Assembly (NCBI GenBank): GCA_945877855.1
Contig: CAMDWA010000007.1
Coordinates: 1 to 54,570, forward strand
DNA length: 54,570 nt
Reading direction: 5' to 3'
DNA from: Thermoflexus hugenholtzii JAD2
Lineage (GTDB): Bacteria; Chloroflexota; Anaerolineae; J036; Brachytrichaceae
In this document: positions 1 to 9,480 of the stretch, piece by piece
Position numbering within the stretch: position 1 is the first letter of the stretch
Layout of the letters: the number at the start of each line of letters is the position of its first letter
The notes under the pieces: model-generated
Databases searched by the model: none
The model's input: the letters and a program-made list of their open reading frames with translations, nothing else
Told to the model about the DNA's origin: nothing
Translations under genes and position numbers: made by a program

Positions 1-140
1 TTTAGGGTTGGTTTGAGGCGAAATAGTTTTATTTAAGGGTGAGAGGTTTCTTTCACGCTCGCTTTTGCTTGCCTTGGCTTCGAAGTGGGCTTTATTTGCC
101 ACTTACTGGGGTCGTTTTGTTAAATTTTTTTTAGCCTAAA
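1..140. other. left edge, no gene recognised
   Basis: This stretch lies downstream of a truncated glycosyltransferase gene. Translated in the gene's frame it meets stops early and shows no glycosyltransferase sequence, so the missing GT4 C-terminus is not simply frameshifted into it. It may be foreign DNA or the edge of a deletion; nothing more can be said from 140 bases. Confidence 0.4.
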
Positions 141-1772
141 CTACTGTTGAATGTATTTTTCTAAAAAACCGCGTTCTGGTCCATCCCCTGCAACAAGACA
201 AACGACGTTTAGATGATCTTTCTTTAGTGTTCGCATCACTTTGGCAAACATTTGAGGGCGTTTCTGCGCTGCTAACCGGCAGGCATATAGAATTACAGTC
301 GTATTTTGGGCAATACCTAGTTCAGCTCGGATCGCCGTATGATTAAATAATTCTGGGTTCCAGTTATTTGCGTCAATATTGATGTAACATGTTTCAATTT
401 TTTTTGGGTTGCCGCCCCTTGCTATCAGCCAGTTTTTTAAATGATTTGAGGTCGTTAACGTTAGATCAAGTTGCTGTTGATACATTAAAGATAATCGTGG
501 GAAACCGCCATTCATCCACTCAGGTAATTCTGTGTGCACGTAATCAATAAAAGACACATGTGGGCATTGCGCACGCAAATAGGGTAATAATTGGTATCCA
601 ATTTCACTATGGGTCACAATGACTGAATCAATTTTTCTGGAACGGATTAAGTAATGCAGAAACCGCGGGAAATCTGTGCGGTTTAAAAAATGCTTCAAAA
701 TAAAAATGTCGCTTGAAAGCTTGGCGAAAATTGGCAGCCAAATATTGCTCCAAGCATCACCATCGGTTCTTGTCGCTACAATGGTCACTTCACAGTTATG
801 CCGATCAATTAATTGGCCTATCAAATCAAGATTGAATTTTTCAGCACCCCCAAGTGCAAACCATGGCACCAGCAAAAGTACCCGTTTTTTGTTTTTTTTA
901 AGTGGATTGTCAAACGGGAGAAAAAGCGATTGATCCGAATAAATTGCTAGCGAAGCAGAATTAAGGTTTGATATTTCTGGCAGAACTAGAGGGGAATATT
1001 TTATGCGTAATCTGTCTCGAAATTGCTCGAATTTGTTGGGATCGCTCTGGTTTGACCAACGCTGTTCATGATTTTGTCTGCGCCGATACCAAAACAAATA
1101 TTCAGGGATGGTGTAACCCCAATACCCCTTGGTTGCGCAGCGTAGCCAAAAATCCCAATCTTCCATTCCGGCGCGGATTTCGATATCGTAACCATCAACA
1201 ACTTGGTATACGATTTTGCGAATCATAAAGTTAGGATTAGAAGGATTATTGGTTAAACAATTCATGCACTCGCCAAAACGACTCTCCCACAAAAATTCTT
1301 TGGCCCCAAAGCCAACGGTGTAACTATTTACAAAACTCACCTGCGGGTTGGAAAGTAAGCACCACAAACACTTTTCGAGCAAGGTCGCTTCGATCAGGTC
1401 GTCACTATCTATAAAAAAAAGAAATTGGCTTTGCGCGTGTAGTGATCCTTTATTACGCGCTGCGCCAGGTCCCTGATTGCTAATTTGATGAATAATACGA
1501 ATGCGCGGGTCAGCCAATTTTGCGTAATGATCTAAGATAGCTAATGCTTCAGGATCATTACTGCCGTCATTAATGATCAACCATTCCCAGTCTTGTAAAG
1601 ACTGATTGCGCACACAATCTGCCGTTTCATGAAACACTTCGCCGGTATTGTAATAAGGCGTAATAATGGTAACGACAGGTGTGTTAGGGGCGTTATCGGC
1701 TTGGTATTGAAAGCGGCGACGATTTGCATGAACTGGCGTGTTGAGGTAATTTGGATTCTGTGGATCAATCAC
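141..1772 (-). CDS. GT2-GT4 fusion glycosyltransferase, C-terminally truncated
   Basis: Two glycosyltransferase modules are fused. Residues about 30-250 are a GT-A (family 2) domain, with the opening VTIITPYYNTGEVF, the metal-binding FIDSDD at about 120 and a WDFWLR acceptor-side motif. From about 295 a GT-B (family 4) N-terminal domain begins (LLLVPWFALGGAEKF). The GT4 half stops at VAGDGPERG plus seven residues, so roughly the last 100 residues, including the usual donor-site E-x7-E, are missing. The start is GTG, overlapping the upstream TGA by four bases, which implies translational coupling. It is the last gene of a minus-strand polysaccharide operon. The GT2 half could still work; the GT4 half probably does not. 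Confidence 0.85.
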   Translation of the reverse strand: MIDPQNPNYLNTPVHANRRRFQYQADNAPNTPVVTIITPYYNTGEVFHETADCVRNQSLQDWEWLIINDGSNDPEALAILDHYAKLADPRIRIIHQISNQGPGAARNKGSLHAQSQFLFFIDSDDLIEATLLEKCLWCLLSNPQVSFVNSYTVGFGAKEFLWESRFGECMNCLTNNPSNPNFMIRKIVYQVVDGYDIEIRAGMEDWDFWLRCATKGYWGYTIPEYLFWYRRRQNHEQRWSNQSDPNKFEQFRDRLRIKYSPLVLPEISNLNSASLAIYSDQSLFLPFDNPLKKNKKRVLLLVPWFALGGAEKFNLDLIGQLIDRHNCEVTIVATRTDGDAWSNIWLPIFAKLSSDIFILKHFLNRTDFPRFLHYLIRSRKIDSVIVTHSEIGYQLLPYLRAQCPHVSFIDYVHTELPEWMNGGFPRLSLMYQQQLDLTLTTSNHLKNWLIARGGNPKKIETCYINIDANNWNPELFNHTAIRAELGIAQNTTVILYACRLAAQKRPQMFAKVMRTLKKDHLNVVCLVAGDGPERGFLEKYIQQ

Positions 1773-2440
1773 GCTTTGCCTCCTATGGTTCTGCCCTCAG
1801 ACTTTCCATGTTGTGCGTAGTGCAGCAATGGATTAATAGCGGCCATTTTTACATCGGGGTTTTGTGCCAGATAGGCCTGTGTGTCAAAATCGGGGTTCGG
1901 ATTACGCCCTTCCCACCAGCCATAACGCAAATAATGGACTACTGGGGCAATGCCCACCTGCCGCACATCAGGATATTGTGTCAAATAATATTCGGGGTCA
2001 AACAAGGATTGGGCTATTAATTGGCGTGATAATCGTTGTTCATCCAGTCGGCGGCGTACAGCATATAACTTGTCGATTAGCCTTATGAAGGGTTTTGTGA
2101 TGCGCCATGTTCGTGGGGCTTGTAAACGATTATGTTCGCGTAAGATCGTAATGAGGCGTTGTTCAAGTGTGTTTATTTGCTGCGTTTTATCCTCAGATTC
2201 TTGAATGAGGCGTTGTTCAAGTAGGTTTATTCGCTGTGTTTTCTCTTCAGATTCTTTAATCAGAGTCTGAAGTTTAGATTGTGATTGTAGTGGTGGCTCA
2301 TTGATTGCTTGACGTATTTTTATATGTTCATGCGCTTGCAGACGTATGATCTCACGCCGCGCAACGTTAAGCTGCGACAACAGGTGACTATTTTCAGCAA
2401 TTAATGCCTCATGATTGGGTTGTGCTAATTTAGGTTCCAT
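1769..2440 (-). CDS. coiled-coil protein with two polysaccharide-locus repeats
   Basis: The N-terminal half (about residues 10-110) is a predicted coiled coil containing a visible tandem repeat around EEKTQRINLLEQRLI. The C-terminal half has two repeats of about 38 residues, each with a FDxxxYLxxxPDV core followed by HY..xG..EGR. Such repeats commonly accompany glycosyltransferases of surface polysaccharide loci, but their function is not established. I chose ATG 2440 because GGAG lies 8 bases upstream. A GTG at 2503 would add 21 residues but sits inside a hairpin. The gene overlaps the next glycosyltransferase gene by GTGA. A scaffolding or chain-length role is only inference. Confidence 0.75.
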   Translation of the reverse strand: MEPKLAQPNHEALIAENSHLLSQLNVARREIIRLQAHEHIKIRQAINEPPLQSQSKLQTLIKESEEKTQRINLLEQRLIQESEDKTQQINTLEQRLITILREHNRLQAPRTWRITKPFIRLIDKLYAVRRRLDEQRLSRQLIAQSLFDPEYYLTQYPDVRQVGIAPVVHYLRYGWWEGRNPNPDFDTQAYLAQNPDVKMAAINPLLHYAQHGKSEGRTIGGKA

Positions 2441-2494
2441 CAAGACTTCTCCGTCTATCTTTGCTTGTTTAAGTAAATGTGAATAACCTTTTTT

Positions 2495-2530
2495 CGATTT
2501 CACCCTATGGTTTGGGGTAGGGTGAAATCG
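2495..2530. repeat. intergenic hairpin between two operon genes
   Basis: A 13-bp stem (GATTTCACCCTA and its complement) encloses a short loop, in the 120-base gap between the 2561-3532 gene and the coiled-coil gene. No T-tract follows on the minus strand, so it is more likely an RNA-processing or attenuation structure than a complete intrinsic terminator. Confidence 0.6.
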
Positions 2531-2560
2531 TCAGATGTTTTTTAAGATAACCTTATTAAT

Positions 2561-3532
2561 TTAAAGCAGTTGATAAACCTCACTGCGTTTAAAGCTTTCT
2601 AAAAAATAATCGAAGGTTATCTTTTCCCGAATTGGGCTGTTTTTGAGATAAAGGTGGGTTTGATAGAGCAGATTTTCATCACATGCCATCGCTGCGGCTT
2701 GTTCGAGCGAATTATAATAAAGCGGATAATCTTCGCCTAAATATTCTTTGACCGCTGGTAATGGGTTGACCAGCAGCGGGGTTGCAGCCGCAATACATTC
2801 GAGTACAGCATTATTCGCACTGGCATCAAACATCTCGATAAACCCAATATTTTCCGACAACCATGTCTCATATTCTGCGCGATCAATATGATGGACCTCA
2901 TGGGTGTTGGCAAGGTAGTCGCTGTCAATCACCTGATTGCTCCGAGCGATTTCCTCGAAAACATATAATCTATAGTCGGAAATGGCCCCGGGATATGAAT
3001 TAGGGATAAGCGCAATTTTACTTAATTTCAGTGGATTATTTTGTGCCAATGGCAAGCGGTAAATGGCACTCACTTTGCGTAACCAGAAACCCAATTGAAT
3101 GATTTTTCTATCGGGATTGACTTTAAATCCCTCAAAGCAAAAAGATTTTGTGGTAGGTGAAACGGGATGAAGTAGTGTAGATACAGGCAGTTTAATCGTG
3201 TTTCGCACATAATCCGACGTGTATTTGGACAAAGTAAAGATCCCGATACAATTGGGTAAACTGTCGATAAAAAGCCTATTATTTAGAAGCGCTTGAAGTG
3301 TTGAATTCGGGTGTCGCCATTTGGGCATGTACGGGGGATGATGAATCATCCCGATCCAAGGCAAGTGATATGCTGCGGGTGAGTTTTGCCAGAAAAATGT
3401 ATCTTCAAGGCATGTATTGAAATAAATACCCTGTGGATGATGCAATGAAGAAAGCGCGTCGGTGGCTTTGTGCCATCCGTTGTGATTAAGCAAATTAGGG
3501 ATATTGCCAATATTTATCTTTTTTGATCGCAT
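2561..3532 (-). CDS. GT-B type glycosyltransferase-like protein
   Basis: A 323-residue protein of GT-B type. It has an acceptor-domain pattern (IGMIHHPPYMPKW, GIFTLSKYTSDYV) and a C-terminal donor-domain region with ECIAAATPLLVNPLPAVKEYLG, where the E-x-x-A-A-x-x-P pattern resembles the nucleotide-sugar binding end of GT4 enzymes. The N-terminus is shorter than in usual GT4 proteins. It follows the giant glycosyltransferase gene after only 2 bases, so it is very likely cotranscribed and coupled. The sugar and acceptor cannot be told from the sequence. Confidence 0.75.
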   Translation of the reverse strand: MRSKKINIGNIPNLLNHNGWHKATDALSSLHHPQGIYFNTCLEDTFFWQNSPAAYHLPWIGMIHHPPYMPKWRHPNSTLQALLNNRLFIDSLPNCIGIFTLSKYTSDYVRNTIKLPVSTLLHPVSPTTKSFCFEGFKVNPDRKIIQLGFWLRKVSAIYRLPLAQNNPLKLSKIALIPNSYPGAISDYRLYVFEEIARSNQVIDSDYLANTHEVHHIDRAEYETWLSENIGFIEMFDASANNAVLECIAAATPLLVNPLPAVKEYLGEDYPLYYNSLEQAAAMACDENLLYQTHLYLKNSPIREKITFDYFLESFKRSEVYQLL

Positions 3533-3534
3533 TG

Positions 3535-6500
3535 TTATGTAGCATCCTCAAAATATTGTTTGTAACCCGCACATACACCATTTAAATAGGCAATTCTCAT
3601 TAGCAGTAGATTTTCGATGAATTCATCTTTATGATCTGATGTCACTTCTGTAAGCCCATCATTATTTAAGCTTTGCATAGATGCGTAACTATAGCCCATA
3701 ACACTTTTTAGAAATCCAAGACCGCCTGATTTTGATTTATTTGGGTCAAGGTAATACCGCAAGGCGACATCGGCTGCACCTTGTAAATGAGCACGTTTTG
3801 TAAAATATTCCATCGTGATGCGATGCGAGGGGATTTGATGCTCGGCAATTGCATCGGCACAGTAGAGCAAGCCTCTCGTTTTACATTTGGCGGCTTCCAA
3901 AAACAGATGCTCATCATTCATCGTTTGGTTACCCCAGCCCATCTCCATTTCAGAAAACCCTCCCAATGCATCATAGGTTTTACGATAGAACGCCATGCTG
4001 GCACTGACTAAGTAGTCGTGGCCGGGTAATAAATGGTTGTTTTCACCTCGATCAAATTTTGCTAGATACCCCTCAAATAATCCAACACACCAAGCGGGTC
4101 TTGGTGTTTGATAACACAAATTAACTTTACCGCCTACAACACCGTCAAAAGGTCCCTCCGGTCCGGCTTCTAATGAAGTAACGAAAGCCTTAAGACAATT
4201 TTGGTCTGGAATAACATCGTCATCTATCAATACAATAATTTGAGACAAGGATGCTTTGATGCCGGTATTACGGGCAATATTAGCGCGTGGGCGTGACTCA
4301 GATAAGATTCGAAGCGGCGGGTTTTTGTTGGGCTGATGTTGATATTGCGCCAAAAAATCACGCGCGCTTTGGCTTATCCCAGCACTCTCGACAACAATAA
4401 TGTCTTGCGCCAGATAAGATTGCTCTGTTAATGCTTGTAGTGTTTTTGTTATATCAAATATGCCGGCGGTGGGGATAATGACAGCAACACTTGGATTGGT
4501 TGTTGTTTTTGATTTTGCGAAGAAACCGATCGGGTCTCTCAATATTCCCAATGCCACCAGTTGTTTGCTATCGCAATACCGCACCGATAGGCTTTCATCA
4601 TAAAACGCTAGATCAGGCGTTTTATCAAAGGTCTCTTTCATTGCCAGCGTTTCATTGCCAGATGCAAATTGCTCACCTTCTTTAAGCCGGTGTTCAAAAT
4701 TGGGTATCGCATGAGCCATAAATTTAAAATGAAGCACTGCCCCACTTTGTAGGGCAATATGCTCTGGCTTATGACTTGTATAATGACAACCCGAGGTCAG
4801 AAGAATATCATTCGAATATTTGAATAAGGGCATTTTGCTAAGCCAACAAGCCGCATTTTTGCCAAAAACCCGTTGCCTTACACCCCCCTTAATGAGAGGT
4901 TGGTTGTCATATTTTCCGCCATTAACCTCTATCGTGTGATAATACTGGCGATCAAAGAAAGGACAGATTTCGATAAACTGTTTGCCTTTTTCATATTGAG
5001 TATCTCGTATGGCGCGGTCCGAATACATTTCAACCACTACTCCTGACATTGCTCGAAATCCACGCTCTTCTAAATGCGCACAAAATGCTGGCAATGGTGT
5101 TTGTTCGCAATTCGGATATACTAATAATTCATCCGCATCGGCGCTAATACACCAATGTCCTTCGGCATATGCGTGTACTAGCAACTGAACCCAAGCCATG
5201 CCACAATACCCTTGTCTAAAATAATCGGCAGTGGTATGCCAAATATGCACATCGGGTTGGGCTGATAATAAATTTAGTGAGTCGTCGTTTGAATTATTGT
5301 CTATCGCAAAAAAACGATTGACCCCTAATTTTCGGTAATAATCTAAGAAGTGAGGTAATCGCCACGCTTCATTACGCACACAAAAAAAGCAAAAAACCTC
5401 ATCTGGCTTAATGTTCATCGCATGTTGATCAACTCGCCGAAGTTGATAATAGGCTAAGCCAGCTTCCAGCCCCTGTTGCGACACAAGGTTAATGATCAGT
5501 CGTTTATGCAATAAGTGCTCTGACCATTCTTGGGGGTGCGACACGAGCGTATGTTTTAATACGGCTGCCGCCTCTTCATAACGCCCTGCATGTGTTAGTG
5601 CATCACTGTAATTACACGCATAAGTATGCATCCAATTTGCAGGCTGTGCTTCCCATGCTTGGCGCAAGGGCAGCAATGGGTCTGTGGGTGCAGTTGCAAT
5701 GGTTGATGATGGGACTGCTGGCGTTATGGGTTGGGTGGGCCAGCCGAGCCGTCGCTTTAATTTAGCATAGCGCGAGGTAAAAACGCCCGGCAATAAGATA
5801 ATGAGCGTGCGCAATAAATCGCGCCAGCGGGTTGGCACAGGCAAATAGATTTTGTCTTTAGGCACAAGCACCTGATCTGCAGGCACATTGATTTGCGCTT
5901 GCTCAAGTGTAACGTCAGGGGCAATTGACACTGGCTGTGACGGTGGCCTATTGGGTGTGGGCCAACCAAGCCATCGCTTCAATTTAGCATAGCGCGAGGT
6001 AAAAACGCCCGGTAATAAGATAATGAGGGTGTGCAACAAGTCGCGCCAACGGGTTGGCACAGGCAAATAGATTTTATCTTTGGGAACAAGCACTTGATCT
6101 AAAGGCAAATCAGGTTGTGTTTGTTCAATTTTAGGGGTTGTAACAGGTACATCGGTTTGCACTTGCTCCAGCTTTATCGTTATTGGTGCTTTTCGCTCCA
6201 ACAATTCATGTAACCGATCAAATACGTGATAGCCATCATTTTCTCCAATATGTTGCCAGTTATAAACTGGGCCATTGGCATTGCTCAATTCAAATAACGT
6301 TGGCGCATATTTTTCGAAACTCGCCATGTGCCGCGATCTCAGTGTCGTTTGGGCAAGCGCAGATTGAAGATTTTCTTGTAAGGTAGCCGCGTTTTTCTCA
6401 TGCGCCGAAGACCCAATCAAGGGGTGGGGCAAACACACCCCGATGTAATTACGCTCGAGCATATTGATCCAGCGTTCGTGATCACGCATTTGAGAATCAT

Positions 6501-8757
6501 CCATGCCAGTCTTACTTTGACCTAGCGAGGATTGCATAAATACGTCTCTGCGGGCAAGCAGCACGTCGGGAACCATATTGTGGGCTAATTGCAATGGGAA
6601 TTCAGTATTCCAAGCTGGTCGAATGGGGCGGTGGGTATGATCTGTTTCTGTCCAAGCATAGACAATAGCGACATTGTCATATTGCTTTAGCACGGCAATG
6701 GCACGGGCACAGAAGTCAAGCGCCACTGATTCATTTTCTGTCCAAAATGTAATAAATTCACCTAATACACAATTGGCTAACGCCTCACGCAATTTAGCCT
6801 GTTTCGGTGCTTGTTGCCATACATCTGACGACATGGGCATCAGTTTTACGGCGCTCAAATCCACCTCAAGCGCGGCAAAGCGCTGCCGTAATGGTGCTAG
6901 ATCAAGCTGGGCAGGGTAAGCCACAATGACTTCCTTCGGCACATAATTGCTGGCCAGCGCATTCAAAATCAATTGATAAAGGGTCTGCCCAGCCTCATTG
7001 CTGCAAATGACGATGCTGAGCAAGTCTTTTTGCATGGTAATGCTTTGTGTTTTGACTTGAGCATCAGGTATGGCGACTGCGGGTGCAACATGTACCGTTG
7101 GAAAATGTCGTTTTTGGCTATGCGCGTCAATAATGCGTTGATAATGCGCGAGGCGTTGCGGAATGATGATATTTGGGTCACACATGGTGGCAATGCGGGT
7201 GCGTGCACGCTGCCCAATTTGCTCGCGGTCGCTGTCGCTTAGCGCTAATATTCGTAATAATTGGGCTTGCAGTTGCCTGGGCACGGCCCAATCAAATAAG
7301 AAACCATTGACACCGTCGCGTTCAATCATTTCAGCTTGCCCGCCATCGGTTGAGGCCAACACCACTTGCCCCAAGGACATCGCTTCCATACACGTATTGG
7401 GGAAATTTTCAAAAAGGCTGGGCACAATCACGGCCCATGCCTTTTGAATGTGTTGCATAAGGTCTGCAAAAGAGTATGAAGGTGCTTGTAGAACAAGCCG
7501 GCCAGCCTCAATGTGGTTGGCATAGTGTTTACGAATATGCTCACCTACCGTTTCACCATAAATTGAATGATTGGTATTCCTGCCAATCAAGGTCAATTTG
7601 AATGCTTCACCATTGGCCCATAGGTCATCACAGGCCGCTATTAATGGCAAGACTCCCTTTCGCACTTCAAGACGGCCAAAATACATCAAATGCCTAGGCT
7701 CAGGGTGGTTTGTTTGCTGTAATGCTGATTCGGGCAAATAGCTAGGCAGGCGAATAACTTCAATATTGCGGGAGGGGTGATAGGTTTTGGCAACATGATC
7801 GGCTAAATAATGGCTTGGGCAAAGCAGCCCATCGGCAGCCGCTATGGAAAATTTTTCTATTTGCGTTATCCAATACTCTGGTAAACGATAGATTGGGTCG
7901 TTGTTAATACGCCAAACATCAAATACCGAAGTATGAAGATGAACCAATACCGGAATCTGTTGTAATGGGCCAAATTCTGTCAGTTTGCGTTGCAAAAGAA
8001 AGTAGGGCATGGCACCGCATTCTTGCACTTCGATAATGTCAGGCGCAGGCAATCGTTTGAGCAATTCGACGGCGGTTTCGGCAAGCAGGTAACTTTGATC
8101 AGGCCCCCATGAAAATATTGTGTTGAGTCGTTTTATCAGATTTTGGCGTGCTTGGGGAAACCTTAACAATTCGGTGTGGGTTGGGTGTCCTTGTTGAATG
8201 CCAAATAACTTCACCCCGGGCGCATAGTCTTGTTCATAGGTGTTGGGTGTAATTGCAATTAAGGTAACGTCATGTCCGCGCTCGCCGAGCAAACGGGCAT
8301 AGTTATCGACATAACGGGCAATCCCGCCAGTGACATTGGCTGGGAGTTCATTGGTCAAAATCCAAATTTTCATATTTTTTAAGGGCGATGGGTTCAATAT
8401 ACGAGGTTCTGGCAGCAGATATGGCTTTACCTTGTTCCAAATTAGCTCAGGGTCAATATTGGTATTAGACTGAATAATAAAACAAAAGGAGTGTTCGTTG
8501 TCTATAAATAGTTTATTCACATCCCAGTTCGCTAGGTCTTTGAGATACCAAACTGAGCGAGCATCATGAAGACCGTAATCGGTCTCGACATAATACTGGC
8601 TAAAAAGCGCTTGCGCTTCTAAAAAAGTGAAATACAGCGCATATTCTGTCCAAGGCAAACTAAACAATAAATAAATACGCCAATTTGTTAAGGGCGGAGT
8701 GTAAAAGCTTTGGGTCGAAAAAGCCGAAGCAATGATCTTGCTTCGACTATGTTTCAT
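3535..8757 (-). CDS. giant multi-domain glycosyltransferase (downstream part of a split ORF)
   Basis: A 1740-residue chain of several transferase modules. Residues 1-120 look like the C-terminal half of a DUF6492 domain (WTEYALYFTFLEA). Residues 129-560 are a complete GT4 (NVTGGIARYVDNYARLLGERG; donor-site FENFPNTCMEAMSLG). A GT2-like domain follows at 585-840. Next come two copies of a 74-residue segment, a TPR-like helical stretch, and a glycosyltransferase domain of the PF13704 type (FFCVRNEAWRLPHFLDYYRKLG, with the DAD-containing ISADADELL). A C-terminal GT2 has VLIDDDV. The reading frame is open upstream through 8823, where one TGA separates it from the 8821-9357 ORF. ATG 8757 is therefore either a reinitiation site or an artefact of that stop. 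It probably builds a surface polysaccharide at the cytoplasmic face. Confidence 0.85.
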   Translation of the reverse strand: MKHSRSKIIASAFSTQSFYTPPLTNWRIYLLFSLPWTEYALYFTFLEAQALFSQYYVETDYGLHDARSVWYLKDLANWDVNKLFIDNEHSFCFIIQSNTNIDPELIWNKVKPYLLPEPRILNPSPLKNMKIWILTNELPANVTGGIARYVDNYARLLGERGHDVTLIAITPNTYEQDYAPGVKLFGIQQGHPTHTELLRFPQARQNLIKRLNTIFSWGPDQSYLLAETAVELLKRLPAPDIIEVQECGAMPYFLLQRKLTEFGPLQQIPVLVHLHTSVFDVWRINNDPIYRLPEYWITQIEKFSIAAADGLLCPSHYLADHVAKTYHPSRNIEVIRLPSYLPESALQQTNHPEPRHLMYFGRLEVRKGVLPLIAACDDLWANGEAFKLTLIGRNTNHSIYGETVGEHIRKHYANHIEAGRLVLQAPSYSFADLMQHIQKAWAVIVPSLFENFPNTCMEAMSLGQVVLASTDGGQAEMIERDGVNGFLFDWAVPRQLQAQLLRILALSDSDREQIGQRARTRIATMCDPNIIIPQRLAHYQRIIDAHSQKRHFPTVHVAPAVAIPDAQVKTQSITMQKDLLSIVICSNEAGQTLYQLILNALASNYVPKEVIVAYPAQLDLAPLRQRFAALEVDLSAVKLMPMSSDVWQQAPKQAKLREALANCVLGEFITFWTENESVALDFCARAIAVLKQYDNVAIVYAWTETDHTHRPIRPAWNTEFPLQLAHNMVPDVLLARRDVFMQSSLGQSKTGMDDSQMRDHERWINMLERNYIGVCLPHPLIGSSAHEKNAATLQENLQSALAQTTLRSRHMASFEKYAPTLFELSNANGPVYNWQHIGENDGYHVFDRLHELLERKAPITIKLEQVQTDVPVTTPKIEQTQPDLPLDQVLVPKDKIYLPVPTRWRDLLHTLIILLPGVFTSRYAKLKRWLGWPTPNRPPSQPVSIAPDVTLEQAQINVPADQVLVPKDKIYLPVPTRWRDLLRTLIILLPGVFTSRYAKLKRRLGWPTQPITPAVPSSTIATAPTDPLLPLRQAWEAQPANWMHTYACNYSDALTHAGRYEEAAAVLKHTLVSHPQEWSEHLLHKRLIINLVSQQGLEAGLAYYQLRRVDQHAMNIKPDEVFCFFCVRNEAWRLPHFLDYYRKLGVNRFFAIDNNSNDDSLNLLSAQPDVHIWHTTADYFRQGYCGMAWVQLLVHAYAEGHWCISADADELLVYPNCEQTPLPAFCAHLEERGFRAMSGVVVEMYSDRAIRDTQYEKGKQFIEICPFFDRQYYHTIEVNGGKYDNQPLIKGGVRQRVFGKNAACWLSKMPLFKYSNDILLTSGCHYTSHKPEHIALQSGAVLHFKFMAHAIPNFEHRLKEGEQFASGNETLAMKETFDKTPDLAFYDESLSVRYCDSKQLVALGILRDPIGFFAKSKTTTNPSVAVIIPTAGIFDITKTLQALTEQSYLAQDIIVVESAGISQSARDFLAQYQHQPNKNPPLRILSESRPRANIARNTGIKASLSQIIVLIDDDVIPDQNCLKAFVTSLEAGPEGPFDGVVGGKVNLCYQTPRPAWCVGLFEGYLAKFDRGENNHLLPGHDYLVSASMAFYRKTYDALGGFSEMEMGWGNQTMNDEHLFLEAAKCKTRGLLYCADAIAEHQIPSHRITMEYFTKRAHLQGAADVALRYYLDPNKSKSGGLGFLKSVMGYSYASMQSLNNDGLTEVTSDHKDEFIENLLLMRIAYLNGVCAGYKQYFEDAT
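5729..6103 (-). repeat. in-frame tandem duplication, period 222 bp
   Basis: Within the giant gene a segment with period 222 bp (74 codons) occurs twice with near-identical DNA (for example TTTAGCATAGCGCGAGG at 5761 and 5983). Each copy encodes DQVLVPKDKIYLPVPTRWRD, then a hydrophobic run ending in PGVFTSRYAKLKR. High DNA identity suggests a recent duplication of a linker-like amphipathic segment between catalytic domains. Confidence 0.9.
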
Positions 8758-8820
8758 GGCGATGAACGGTGCTGGGCAAATTTCAGATAAATACGTTTGA
8801 AGTCTAATTACTGCTTCTTT

Positions 8821-9357
8821 TCACAATACCACTGGGGTTACGTTATGCACTACATTTCTTTTAGGGTGTTGCCTTGGGTTTTTGAGATGTAATACTTTTT
8901 CAGCCCATTCATACCATTCAGCATACATATCGCTATCGCTCGCGCCATCACTATTCCAAATGAAACAGCCAGCACGCCCGTTTTTTACAAGGTCAGAATA
9001 ATGCACTGGTTTTGTCCAGATAATATCGGCATCCAGCGCAATATAAAACGCTGTCGTGATTTTTGGCGTAATCGCCAATTTAATCAATTGTTGTTTAAAC
9101 CAGCCGCCAAACTCATTGGTCTTTTCTGGAAAAGCCGCAAATTCTGGCACTAGCGCTATTTCTGATATGACTTTGTATTGCTCGTATTGAATCAAGCTGC
9201 GAAACGTGGCAACTTCGGCATCTGGCACCACAATCCAAAGCGTCCCTAAATCGGCAAAGAATTTTCTGAGCGATACCTCTTGGATTCTAAATCGCTCGTA
9301 ATCGCGCATCCTCAGTGGCAGCACGGCATCTATTTTCGGGTTAGATGGATTCGTCAT
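8821..9357 (-). CDS. DUF6492-like N-terminal fragment (upstream part of the split ORF)
   Basis: About 178 residues resembling the first part of DUF6492 putative glycosyltransferases: DAVLPLRMRDYERF at the start, then the GT-A-like FYIALDADIIWTK with a DxD motif. It ends at NVTPVVL followed by TGA. In this family the motif continues into a helical second half, and that second half is readable in the same frame after the TGA (KEAVIRLQTYLSEI) and into the 3535-8757 gene. So this is the 5' end of a roughly 1940-codon gene interrupted by one nonsense codon. I chose ATG 9357 because translation from 9408 adds unrelated residues; no strong ribosome site is visible for either. Confidence 0.75.
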   Translation of the reverse strand: MTNPSNPKIDAVLPLRMRDYERFRIQEVSLRKFFADLGTLWIVVPDAEVATFRSLIQYEQYKVISEIALVPEFAAFPEKTNEFGGWFKQQLIKLAITPKITTAFYIALDADIIWTKPVHYSDLVKNGRAGCFIWNSDGASDSDMYAEWYEWAEKVLHLKNPRQHPKRNVVHNVTPVVL

Positions 9358-9424
9358 ATTTGGCTGGCATAAGATATTATTAAGGCACGTACAATATTTT
9401 CTCAACAAGAGCTATTTAAGCAAT

Positions 9425-9480
9425 GCCGAAGGCACTATCCCGTTACCGTCTTTCGAGAGTGACGGAATAGTGCCTTCGGT
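9425..9480. repeat. intergenic hairpin, variable-core family (H1)
   Basis: A stem of about 22 bp with one mismatch, beginning GCCGAAGGCACTAT, with a 12-base loop. It lies between the divergent DUF6492 fragment and the plus-strand GT2 gene. Its edges GCCGAA/TTCGGT match the other hairpins in this window although the core differs. The remainder of the 9409-9636 gap shows no gene. Confidence 0.7.

Noticed and set aside
8821..8823. TGA as a selenocysteine codon in the giant glycosyltransferase
   Set aside because: No catalytic Cys is expected at this place in DUF6492, and no convincing SECIS-like stem-loop was seen immediately downstream. Nonsense mutation, error or readthrough are simpler.
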